Below, piece by piece: positions 1 to 4,474 of a stretch of DNA of 5,343 nucleotides. The notes beneath the pieces are model-generated. The model was given only the letters and a program-made list of their open reading frames with translations, was not told the DNA's origin and did not search any database. Source of the stretch: a bacterium (GTDB lineage: Bacteria > Vulcanimicrobiota > Xenobia > RGZZ01); the NCBI GenBank assembly GCA_021782195.1, contig JAJXVI010000220.1:1-5343 (forward strand), given 5' to 3'. Numbering within the stretch: position 1 is the first letter of the stretch; each line of letters begins with the position of its first letter. A program made the translations under genes and the position numbers.

Positions 1-73
1 AGCATACACACCCCCGTCCCAGCACGCACCCCCGTCCCAGCACGCACCCCCGTCCCAGCACACCCCCCGTCCC
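1..73. repeat. C-rich 18-bp tandem repeat array (about 4 copies)
   Basis: Four head-to-tail units occupy 1-20, 21-38, 39-56 and 57-73. The two middle units are identical 18-mers (AGCACGCACCCCCGTCCC). The first is 20 bp with a variant start and the last is 17 bp with one base missing. There are no spacers, so this is a minisatellite rather than a CRISPR. The array starts at the first base of the window and may continue to the left. No reading frame through it looks like a protein. Confidence 0.9.
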
Positions 74-75
74 AC

Positions 76-345
76 AGCGTTCGGGTGCAATGACCGGATC
101 AGCATCTCCCGGACAAACAACGGACGGGAACCTCGCGTAAATCCAGGACGTTTTCTCTGGATTTGAGTCCGAGTTCAACGCCCTTCAATCGCATTCGTCG
201 GTCGAGTCGGCGTAATCGTCTGTGTGACCCTTACCTGCAACGCCAGCACATCACCCGTATCGCTCTGGAGGGCACTCGGTCTCGATTCGACAGCGTCGTG
301 GTCGGGGTTTGATCAGGATTTTCCAACCTTTGCCGGGAAGTCCTG
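76..345. other. Intergenic stretch without recognisable gene
   Basis: All frames are broken or give low-complexity, Arg-rich translations without family motifs. The only structure seen is the inverted repeat at 128-176. The 3' part may be the degraded continuation of the IS66-like transposase that becomes recognisable further right, but I could not find the upstream transposase motifs, including the first catalytic Asp region, in any frame. Confidence 0.5.
128..176. repeat. Inverted repeat / hairpin
   Basis: A perfect 8-bp inverted repeat, AAATCCAG (139-146) and CTGGATTT (157-164), is separated by a 10-base loop. An outer arm, GAACCTCG (128-135) against CGAGTTC (170-176), can pair with one bulged base. 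No T-run follows on either strand, so it is not a standard terminator. It could be an operator, a mobile-element end or a structured RNA remnant. Confidence 0.5.
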
Positions 346-681
346 ATGGCAGCAGGAGGTTTGAGAACCTCGATCAAGCGCACGCTTGATCCACGACGGC
401 AGTTGGCAGGTGAGACCCTGGGCACCCTGCTCGTGCAACGCCAGGAGGGGTTGATGAAATCCCGTCTGATGTGTGACGGCAGCACCCACAGGCTGCCGAA
501 GGGGGAGTCCGGTGCGGAAATCGTGATCTCGACTTGCCTGGCCCACGCCCGGCGCTTCTTTGTGGACATCGCAGCGAGCTTTCCCGAGCAATGTCGGCAG
601 GGTCTCGACAGAGCGTTTGGCCTTACACGCGCCCGGAACCACCGCATCATGCGCGCGCGAATCGGCCTCGTCCGCTTGTAG
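346..681 (+). pseudogene. IS66-family transposase remnant (internal fragment)
   Basis: The frame translates to 111 residues whose middle matches the core of IS66 TnpC/DDE transposases. An RQLAGETLGTLLVQRQEG stretch (residues 19-36) resembles the family's R-x-HAGENL...L..R segment. It is followed by MCDG (42-45), equivalent to the family's MCDALSRN with the second catalytic Asp, then LPKG, and then CLAHARRFFVD (64-74) and FPEQCR (79-84), corresponding to the CLAH(G/A)RR-F-D...FP-EC block. An intact enzyme has roughly 500 residues. Here the N-terminal helix-turn-helix, zinc-binding region, first Asp and C-terminal catalytic Glu (NNxxERxLR) are absent, and resemblance fades after about position 630. 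The TAG at 679-681 may interrupt a frame that still weakly resembles the family. No terminal inverted repeats or accessory tnpA/tnpB genes are visible. This is family recognition by eye; the fragment is inferred to be nonfunctional. Confidence 0.72.
346..681 (+). mobile_element. Decayed IS66-type insertion sequence
   Basis: This is the mobile-element reading of the same transposase fragment. True element boundaries cannot be fixed because no terminal inverted repeats or target duplication could be recognised, so the coordinates are only those of the recognisable piece. It sits in a gene-free stretch next to a minisatellite, as expected for an old insertion decaying in non-essential DNA. Confidence 0.55.
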
Positions 682-800
682 AAAGTTGCGGCGTCCATGG
701 GGTGGGTCTTGAGCGCGCGCCACGCATCGACGACGAGTGGAGGACCGGCAAGGTCTACCTCAACCCGCAACCTCGAAGTCACGCCTTCCGCACAAGAAAT
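682..800. other. Probable decayed sequence downstream of IS66 remnant
   Basis: There is no credible gene here. The frame continuing after the TAG at 679-681 gives a KVAASMGWVLSARH-type translation that could be a mutated continuation of IS66 transposase, whose family often has a Y-K-x-D-A...LS...R segment at this point. The match is too weak to assert, and the downstream family motifs (VEPNS-LG, ER-LR) are not found in any frame. Confidence 0.35.
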
Positions 801-866
801 TTACAGAAAAGAGGTTGCACAATCCGTCACCGGGTGCCCGACGCGTCGCCGAAGGGACCTGCAACC
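801..866 (-). terminator. Candidate terminator of the DUF1304 gene
   Basis: Read on the minus strand, GGTTGCA (866-860) pairs with TGCAACC (819-813) and is followed at once by a T-rich run, TCTTTTCT (812-805). The enclosed 40 bases are GC-rich and self-complementary, with GGT/ACC and CCC/GGG arms around a CGACGCGTCG palindrome at 839-848. The element begins 5 bases after the DUF1304 stop codon. The stem is longer and more branched than a classic intrinsic terminator, hence modest confidence. Confidence 0.45.
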
Positions 867-870
867 ACCG

Positions 871-1227
871 TCAGCGACCGAGCCAGAGAGCCAGCAAACC
901 CAGCACGGCAGGAACTGCCTGCACGATGGCGATGCGCGTCGATACGGTCACGCCCCCAAAAAGTCCGGCAACCGTAACGCAAGCGAGAAAAAAGGCCCTC
1001 AAGGCAATAGCTTCGGTGTGGCCCGGCACAAGGCTCCAGGCCAGACCAACAGCCAGAAAACCGTTGTAGAGCCCCTGGTTTGCTGCAAGCGTCGCCGTGA
1101 ACTGCTGCTCCGCGAGTGAACGGCGAAAAATCTTCTGACCGATGGGTTTCGTCCAAAAAAACATCTCCAACATCATAAACCAGAGATGCTCCACGGCGAC
1201 GAATGCGACGATGGCTACTGATATCAT
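871..1227 (-). CDS. DUF1304 family integral membrane protein
   Basis: This 118-residue protein matches the DUF1304 family of small, four-helix bacterial membrane proteins (usually about 115-125 residues) by its N-terminal helix with VAVEHLWFMMLEMFFW (residues 10-25), followed by TKPIGQKIF, and by the central AANQGLYNGFLA block (48-59). Hydrophobic segments lie near 2-24, 52-67, 73-95 and 99-116, so it should reside in the inner membrane. No biochemical function is established. The ATG at 1227 places the first transmembrane helix at the N-terminus, as in the family, although only a GGAG with long spacing lies upstream. A GTG at 1251 preceded by AGGGA is an alternative that would add eight residues. 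It is divergent from the 63-residue ORF across a 150-bp gap and ends just before a terminator-like structure. Family assignment is strong; its role is unknown. Confidence 0.87.
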   Translation of the reverse strand: MISVAIVAFVAVEHLWFMMLEMFFWTKPIGQKIFRRSLAEQQFTATLAANQGLYNGFLAVGLAWSLVPGHTEAIALRAFFLACVTVAGLFGGVTVSTRIAIVQAVPAVLGLLALWLGR

Positions 1228-1364
1228 GCCTGGAGAATTCGCTCCTCTCACGCACTGTTCCCTTGCGGACGGGCGGCGGGTGCGCTTCCACCGCGAGGGG
1301 GAGCTGGCCGATGGCACACACCGCGGCATGTGAGCAGCAGCCCCCCGGCGGGTATGAGAAGCAT

Positions 1365-1370
1365 GGAGGT
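1365..1370 (+). promoter_or_regulatory. Ribosome binding site of the 63-residue ORF
   Basis: A full GGAGGT Shine-Dalgarno match lies 7 bases before the ATG at 1378. It favours that start over the in-frame GTG (1330) and ATGs (1354, 1363), one of which is only two bases upstream of the motif. Confidence 0.8.
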
Positions 1371-1377
1371 GCGTTGT

Positions 1378-1569
1378 ATGCTGGCTGACCTGACGCGCGA
1401 GGAAACTGAAACATTGTTACGGATCCTGACACAGGCCCATAGCCATCTGCGCATCGAAATCAACCGAACCGACAGCATCGAGTACAGAGACGTGTTGCGG
1501 CGCGATCTCGGCTTCATCGAAGGGATTGCTCGCAAGCTCGACAGTCTCGAGGCTGTCACGCACCATTGA
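1378..1569 (+). CDS. Small conserved-type helical protein (63 aa), function unknown
   Basis: The 63-residue product starts MLADLTREETETLLRIL and is acidic/basic amphipathic over nearly its whole length. It can be read as two or three helices: about residues 6-26, then a polar turn around N29-R30-T31-D32, then about 34-57. The pattern (L-T-x-E-E near the start, R-I-E-I-x-R-T-D-S in the middle, an R-x-x-L-x-x-D/E second helix) resembles a set of small uncharacterised bacterial proteins that I recall but cannot name. There is no signal peptide, membrane segment or Cys pair, so it is probably cytosolic and perhaps oligomerises as a helical bundle. An ideal GGAGGT site fixes the start. It is convergent with the lectin gene 247 bases downstream and divergent from the DUF1304 gene. 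Coding status is well supported; no function can be assigned. Confidence 0.75.
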   Translation: MLADLTREETETLLRILTQAHSHLRIEINRTDSIEYRDVLRRDLGFIEGIARKLDSLEAVTHH

Positions 1570-1723
1570 AGCTTCCCTGAGCGACCTCCAGGGACGCACA
1601 GAGGCCACCGCGACCACACGTGTCACCCACGAGAGTTGCGATGGCCACTTTCTTGTGGTCCGGGAACGAGAAGGTCACCGGGGTCTGACAGGGAGGTCGC
1701 GCCCTCATGCGCGCAAGGTTACC

Positions 1724-1741
1724 GCCTGCGCACGGGCAGGC
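1724..1741. repeat. Small perfect hairpin between convergent genes
   Basis: GCCTGC (1724-1729) and GCAGGC (1736-1741) form a perfect 6-bp stem with a 6-base loop. It lies just left of the larger hairpin at 1756-1806. No U-tract follows, so it may simply add to the structured 3' region. Confidence 0.35.
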
Positions 1742-1755
1742 AGAGTGGTAAATCG

Positions 1756-1806
1756 CCCCCCCTCCACACGCGCAGGATTGCCGCTGCCTGCGTGCGGAGG
1801 AGGGGG
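1756..1806 (-). terminator. Hairpin between convergent genes, candidate terminator of the lectin gene
   Basis: CCCCC plus CCTCCACACGCGCAGG on the left (1756-1776) pairs with CCTGCGTGCGGAGG plus AGGGGG on the right (1787-1806). The stem is long and GC-rich, with one mismatch and a 2-base bulge around a loop of about 10 bases. It begins 10 bases after the lectin stop on the minus strand. Only a weak T-run (GCGATTT) follows on that strand and none on the other. Because the flanking genes converge, it could serve both. Confidence 0.5.
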
Positions 1807-1816
1807 ACGAGAACCG

Positions 1817-2578
1817 CTACGCGAGACGACGGCGAGGCAGGAGCAGCATCCCAAGAAAAGCTGCAAGGAACAGGGAGAGGGCAGAAGGCTCGGGCAATGC
1901 CAGGGCGCCGTACGTGGCATTGCTGACGTACTGATACGAGTCGCCCGCGCCACTGGCTCCAGTAAATCCAATGTAGCCCACTGAACTACCGATGAGCGTG
2001 GTCAGGTTGACGGTCGTACTGCTGGTGTAGGTTGCAAGGGTAACCGTGTTGGTCAATACCTGGGTCAGCGTTGTGCCGTCATAGGTGATCATCACGGTGA
2101 TCGGGTTTCCACTGGTGAGGTTGACGCTTCCTGGCGTCACATAGCTCCCGACAGCGCCGTCAGTCTGGAAAGCAATACCGCCGGGCTGGTTCACCGTGTC
2201 AAACTCCGAGGAAAAGATGTTCGTCAGGCCGTACACGCCAAGTCCGCTTCCGCCGTCATTGGTTGAAAGGGTGTTGACGCCGGAGTTCTGGAGCGAGAAC
2301 GTCCAGCCGTCGCCGATTCCTCCTCCAAACTGGTAGGTAAAAGACATGCGGAACGAAGTGAGTGAAACCTGGGAATTGTACCAGATGCTGCTGTGCTCGT
2401 TCGTGACCTCTGTCACCAGCGTCATCGTATTCCCATTGATCATGCTTCCCGCAAGACTTCCGTTCTGGGTCGTGTTGCTGGAACTGAAGACCAACGCGCG
2501 GGCCGGCACGGCAAGCGCCCAGCATATCATCGTCGCGAGAACGACTGCGCGTAAAGACAGTCTCCCGGTAATCTTCAT
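1817..2578 (-). CDS. Secreted PEP-CTERM protein with L-type (legume-like) lectin domain
   Basis: The product has 253 residues. Residues 1-28 form a Sec signal peptide: basic n-region, hydrophobic core, likely cleavage after ARA-28. Residues about 30-225 carry features of the legume/L-type lectin beta-sandwich: a WYNSQVSL...FRMSFTYQF strand pair (67-84), GDGWTFSLQN (89-98, compare G-DG-AF-L), EFDT-x-N (125-130, the usual metal and sugar-site strand), an ITYDGTTLTQVL strand (164-175), and GYIGFTGASG near 201-210. The C-terminus is a canonical PEP-CTERM sorting signal: PEP at 229-231, a hydrophobic segment, then RRR at 249-251. Such proteins are recognised by an exosortase and processed or anchored during export, often together with exopolysaccharide. 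Carbohydrate binding is inferred. The ATG at 2578 has GGAGGT 10 bases upstream; an upstream in-frame start would put 16 residues before the signal peptide. The gene looks less GC-rich than its neighbours and is Ser/Thr/Gly-rich. Confidence 0.9.
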   Translation of the reverse strand: MKITGRLSLRAVVLATMICWALAVPARALVFSSSNTTQNGSLAGSMINGNTMTLVTEVTNEHSSIWYNSQVSLTSFRMSFTYQFGGGIGDGWTFSLQNSGVNTLSTNDGGSGLGVYGLTNIFSSEFDTVNQPGGIAFQTDGAVGSYVTPGSVNLTSGNPITVMITYDGTTLTQVLTNTVTLATYTSSTTVNLTTLIGSSVGYIGFTGASGAGDSYQYVSNATYGALALPEPSALSLFLAAFLGMLLLPRRRLA

Positions 2579-2626
2579 CGGACAGAGCACCTCCCTGGTA
2601 TCCTGCAACCCCCTCCGGGCAGACAC

Positions 2627-2656
2627 ACTATACCGGTGCTCAATTCGAGCCTTCCA
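2627..2656 (-). promoter_or_regulatory. Candidate promoter of the lectin gene (TGGAAG-N18-TATAGT)
   Basis: On the minus strand TATAGT (2632-2627) matches the -10 consensus at 5 of 6 positions. TGGAAG (2656-2651) sits 18 bases upstream at the -35 place. Transcription would start near 2620, giving a leader of roughly 40 bases that contains the GGAGGT site. The same hexamer pair precedes the metallopeptidase gene. The -35 half lies inside one arm of the hairpin at 2641-2689. Confidence 0.45.
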
Positions 2657-2689
2657 GTGACCCTTCCTGTCACCGGAAGACTTGAATTG
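2641..2689 (-). terminator. Long hairpin after rnz (terminator-like, no U-tract)
   Basis: CAATTCGAG (2641-2649) pairs with CTTGAATTG (2681-2689), and CTTCCAGTGAC (2651-2661) pairs with GTCACCGGAAG (2669-2679) around a 7-base loop. The stem of about 20 bp has two mismatches and one G-T pair. It starts 18 bases past the rnz stop codon. No T-run follows on either strand, so it could be a factor-assisted terminator, a 3'-end stabiliser, or a binding site overlapping the lectin promoter. Confidence 0.5.
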
Positions 2690-2707
2690 ACGTCGCAGTT
2701 TCCGAGG

Positions 2708-3610
2708 TCAGACCTGCATCTCGCGGAGTTCCTGGGCAGCCTCCACTTTCGGATACAGGGGGCGCGCCTCGTCGAGCAGTACGCCCACGTCGTCGTAACG
2801 AGGTGAAAAGTGGGTCAGCACCAGACGACGGGCGTCCGCCTTCGAGGCGACCAGTGCCGCCTGGCGTGCCGTTGAGTGACCGCTGTGAAGAGCCCGCGTC
2901 ACGTGGGCCTCGCCATACGTACTCTCGTGGACGAAGAAGTCGGCGCCTCGCCCCAACGCCACCCCACCGTCACAGGGACGGGTGTCCGCGCAGTACGCAA
3001 AGACCTTTCCCCGTCGCGATGGCCCCATCACCTCGGACGGCGCAACCAGCCGTCCCTCGTCGGTCACAACGGCCTCTCCGCGGTGCAGCACGCCATACTG
3101 ACGTGGATCGACCACGCCACACGCGCGCGCGGCGTTCACGTTGAACGTCCCTGGATACGCATGCTCCTCCAGGCGATAGCCTATCGCCGGAATACGATGA
3201 TCGAGAGGACCCGCGGTCAGCACGAACTCGTCGGTCTCCAGCACGCGCTCCGCCGAATCGTGCTCCGTGATGACAAGTTCGTAATCGAGCCCTGTCTCGA
3301 GAAAGCGCAACGTGGTGCGCAGGTACGCCTCCAGGTTGCGCGGCCCGGCAATGCGCAGGGGTGCGGTCCGACCGCTCAACTGCAAGGACATCAGCATTCC
3401 CGGCAGGCCCGTCACGTGGTCGCCGTGCATATGGGTGATGAAAACGCCGGACACGCGCGCAAAACCGAGTCCGGCCCTCCGATATTGAACCTGCGCCGCC
3501 TCCCCGCAATCAAAGAGAAACACGTCTCCCTTTCGAAGCAGAGCAATACAGGACATCCCACGACGCGTGGTGGGCTGACCGGCGCTGATGCCGAGAAAGA
3601 CGACGGACAT
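2708..3610 (-). CDS. rnz: Ribonuclease Z (short-form tRNase Z)
   Basis: This 300-residue metallo-beta-lactamase-fold endonuclease removes the 3' trailer of precursor tRNAs in the cytosol using two zinc ions. Family landmarks appear in order: FLGISAGQPT (5-14, usual FLGTxAG-PT), FDCGE (33-37), the signature THMHGDHVTGLPG (59-71) with metal ligands H60, H62, D64 and H65, PLDH with H138, a PGTF...GV...YG exosite-like region (153-173), YCADTRP with D209, HEST (228-231, HEAT box), GHST (244-247) and LTHFSPRY with H267. All expected catalytic residues are present and the length is typical of the bacterial short form (about 300-320). The ATG at 3610 starts exactly where family members begin. The frame is open to 3781, but that part is low-complexity and holds a hairpin. 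The Shine-Dalgarno sequence before the ATG is weak. It lies 103 bases downstream of the TfoX_N/DUF5519-like gene on the same strand. Confidence 0.95.
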   Translation of the reverse strand: MSVVFLGISAGQPTTRRGMSCIALLRKGDVFLFDCGEAAQVQYRRAGLGFARVSGVFITHMHGDHVTGLPGMLMSLQLSGRTAPLRIAGPRNLEAYLRTTLRFLETGLDYELVITEHDSAERVLETDEFVLTAGPLDHRIPAIGYRLEEHAYPGTFNVNAARACGVVDPRQYGVLHRGEAVVTDEGRLVAPSEVMGPSRRGKVFAYCADTRPCDGGVALGRGADFFVHESTYGEAHVTRALHSGHSTARQAALVASKADARRLVLTHFSPRYDDVGVLLDEARPLYPKVEAAQELREMQV

Positions 3611-3661
3611 GGGATCCGGGCGTCGCGACTCGACGGGTGCCTCCAGGGCAGCGCCTGCCGC

Positions 3662-3699
3662 GAGAGCTCGAGGCGGATTGGCCGCCTCCCCGAGCTCTT
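3662..3699 (-). terminator. Intercistronic hairpin between the TfoX-like gene and rnz
   Basis: AGAGCTCG (3663-3670) pairs with CGAGCTCT (3691-3698). Inside it GGCGG (3672-3676) pairs with CCGCC (3682-3686) around a 5-base ATTGG loop, giving 13 bp with a small asymmetric internal loop. It begins 15 bases past the stop of the upstream gene and ends about 50 bases before the rnz ATG. No T-run follows. It could be a terminator, an mRNA-processing or stabilising element, or an attenuator ahead of rnz. Confidence 0.45.
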
Positions 3700-3713
3700 C
3701 CGGGCCAGAAGGG

Positions 3714-4256
3714 TCAGGGAAGCGGGCGGACGGCGAGATTGCTCGGCTCCGGTTTCTGGGGAAGCGCCCCCGCGACGTCAAGGCCCGTCACGAAGTCGCT
3801 CGTGCGCGGACCAAAGGGAACGCGATGCGACGCGTGACCGGGCAACTCCGGCACTTTTTCCACCGGAACACCTCGATAAGACCTGGACGCAACAATCGCA
3901 GCACGATATGCTCGTTCAATCCAGCCCGTGGCCTCATCGACCTGGCTGTCGTTGTCAACCCGCAGACGCATCCAGCCAGGCACCGGATGGTCGTGCCGTG
4001 ACGCCCGCGAGTTTTTCGCAAGCTCGGCGGCGTCGGCTTCTGGAAGTCGGACCCAGATCTCAAGAAGCGCTTCGTTGAGGGGAACCGTCGCAAACAGCAA
4101 CCGGTTTACGTAATATCCATTGCGGCCAAAAATGCTCAACTGCCGCACATCCGACCACGCCAGGACGCTACGCACGATCTTCTCCGCGCGCGGCCACCAT
4201 TCGGCCTTGTGGTGGACGGGATGAGGCTGGCCGTACTCTTTCTGTGGAATGGGCAC
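3714..4256 (-). CDS. Small uncharacterised protein, TfoX_N/DUF5519-like
   Basis: The product has 180 residues from the GTG at 4256. The core (about residues 17-122) runs from AEWWPRAEKIVRSVL through SIFGRNGYYVNRLLFATVP, LEIWVRLPEADAAEL and VPGWMRLRVDNDSQVDEATGWIERAYRAA. This helix, FG-x-x-G-Y/F strand pair, L-x-L-P, GW, terminal-helix order resembles TfoX N-terminal/YjbR-like domains and also the DUF5519 'luciferase domain' family; I cannot choose between them. About 55 residues rich in Pro and Arg follow with no recognised motif. There is no signal peptide or membrane span, so it is probably cytosolic. The start is uncertain. GTG 4256 has GGAGGA 12 bases upstream; GTG 4268 directly abuts that motif; ATG 4382 would add 42 residues that do not look like a folded domain. 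The gene ends 103 bases before rnz and is divergent from the metallopeptidase gene. Confidence 0.6.
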   Translation of the reverse strand: MPIPQKEYGQPHPVHHKAEWWPRAEKIVRSVLAWSDVRQLSIFGRNGYYVNRLLFATVPLNEALLEIWVRLPEADAAELAKNSRASRHDHPVPGWMRLRVDNDSQVDEATGWIERAYRAAIVASRSYRGVPVEKVPELPGHASHRVPFGPRTSDFVTGLDVAGALPQKPEPSNLAVRPLP

Positions 4257-4335
4257 GTGCTTTTTCACTCCTCCGGGCACGCCTCGAAGGCGCGCCTCCG
4301 AAGAATACGCGACCTCCCGGAAGAATCCCTCCGCA

Positions 4336-4365
4336 ATTACAAGGCGAGCGGTGCGCCTCCCCCAA
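4336..4365 (-). promoter_or_regulatory. Weak candidate promoter for the TfoX-like gene
   Basis: On the minus strand TGTAAT (4341-4336) matches the -10 consensus at 5 of 6 positions. TTGGGG (4365-4360) lies 18 bases upstream as a poor -35. It would give a leader of about 70 bases to the GTG at 4256 and would exclude the ATG at 4382 as the start. Confidence 0.28.
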
Positions 4366-4388
4366 CACGACGTGCCCCGCATGTTGGC

Positions 4389-4430
4389 GGGAACGGCACG
4401 AGGGCGGTGGGGAACGGCGCGAGGGCAGGG
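4389..4430. repeat. Two 21-bp direct repeats upstream of the metallopeptidase gene
   Basis: Units 4389-4409 and 4410-4430 both begin GGGAACGGC and differ at 3 of 21 positions. They lie immediately before the candidate -35 (4440). They could be paired binding sites or a simple minisatellite. They fall between the divergent TfoX-like and metallopeptidase genes. Confidence 0.65.
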
Positions 4431-4439
4431 GGAAAGGTC

Positions 4440-4468
4440 TGGAAGAAAGACGTCCGGCCTGTTATAGT
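4440..4468 (+). promoter_or_regulatory. Extended -10 promoter of the metallopeptidase gene, predicting a leaderless mRNA
   Basis: TATAGT (4463-4468) is preceded by TG plus one base (4460-4462), forming an extended -10. TGGAAG (4440-4445) sits 17 bases upstream. Transcription is expected 6-7 bases past the -10, at about 4474-4475, which is the A of the ATG. GGAGGT (4469-4474) directly abuts the ATG, too close to work as a Shine-Dalgarno site. Confidence 0.5.
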
Positions 4469-4474
4469 GGAGGT

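Noticed and set aside
1..73. CRISPR array
   Set aside because: Units are directly adjacent 18-mers with no spacers, and no cas genes are present.
231..782. Minus-strand open frame of 183 codons
   Set aside because: It is antisense to the IS66-like fragment, Arg-rich and without motifs. The plus-strand frame carries the recognisable transposase blocks.
1312..1329. Sigma-54 type -24/-12 promoter (TGGCAC...GGCA) before the 63-residue ORF
   Set aside because: The distance between the GG and GC elements is one base too long and the -12 half lacks TTGC. No sigma-54 match was found before the lectin gene either.
827..1432. Minus-strand open frame of 201 codons overlapping the DUF1304 gene
   Set aside because: It is the wrong frame of a clearly recognised DUF1304 gene, and its translation has no family features.
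1526..1984. Plus-strand open frame of 152 codons spanning the convergent gap
   Set aside because: It overlaps the end of the 63-residue ORF in another frame and runs antisense through the hairpin and lectin 3' end. It shows no domain, and its Arg/Gly-rich composition is typical of a spurious GC-rich frame.
3611..3781. N-terminal extension of RNase Z by 57 residues
   Set aside because: Family members begin at the MSVVFLG position. The extension is low-complexity, overlaps the upstream gene's stop region and contains a strong hairpin.
2876..4078. Plus-strand open frame of 400 codons
   Set aside because: It is antisense to rnz and to the TfoX-like gene. Its length is a by-product of high GC, with Arg/His/Pro-rich translation, no ribosome binding site and no motifs.
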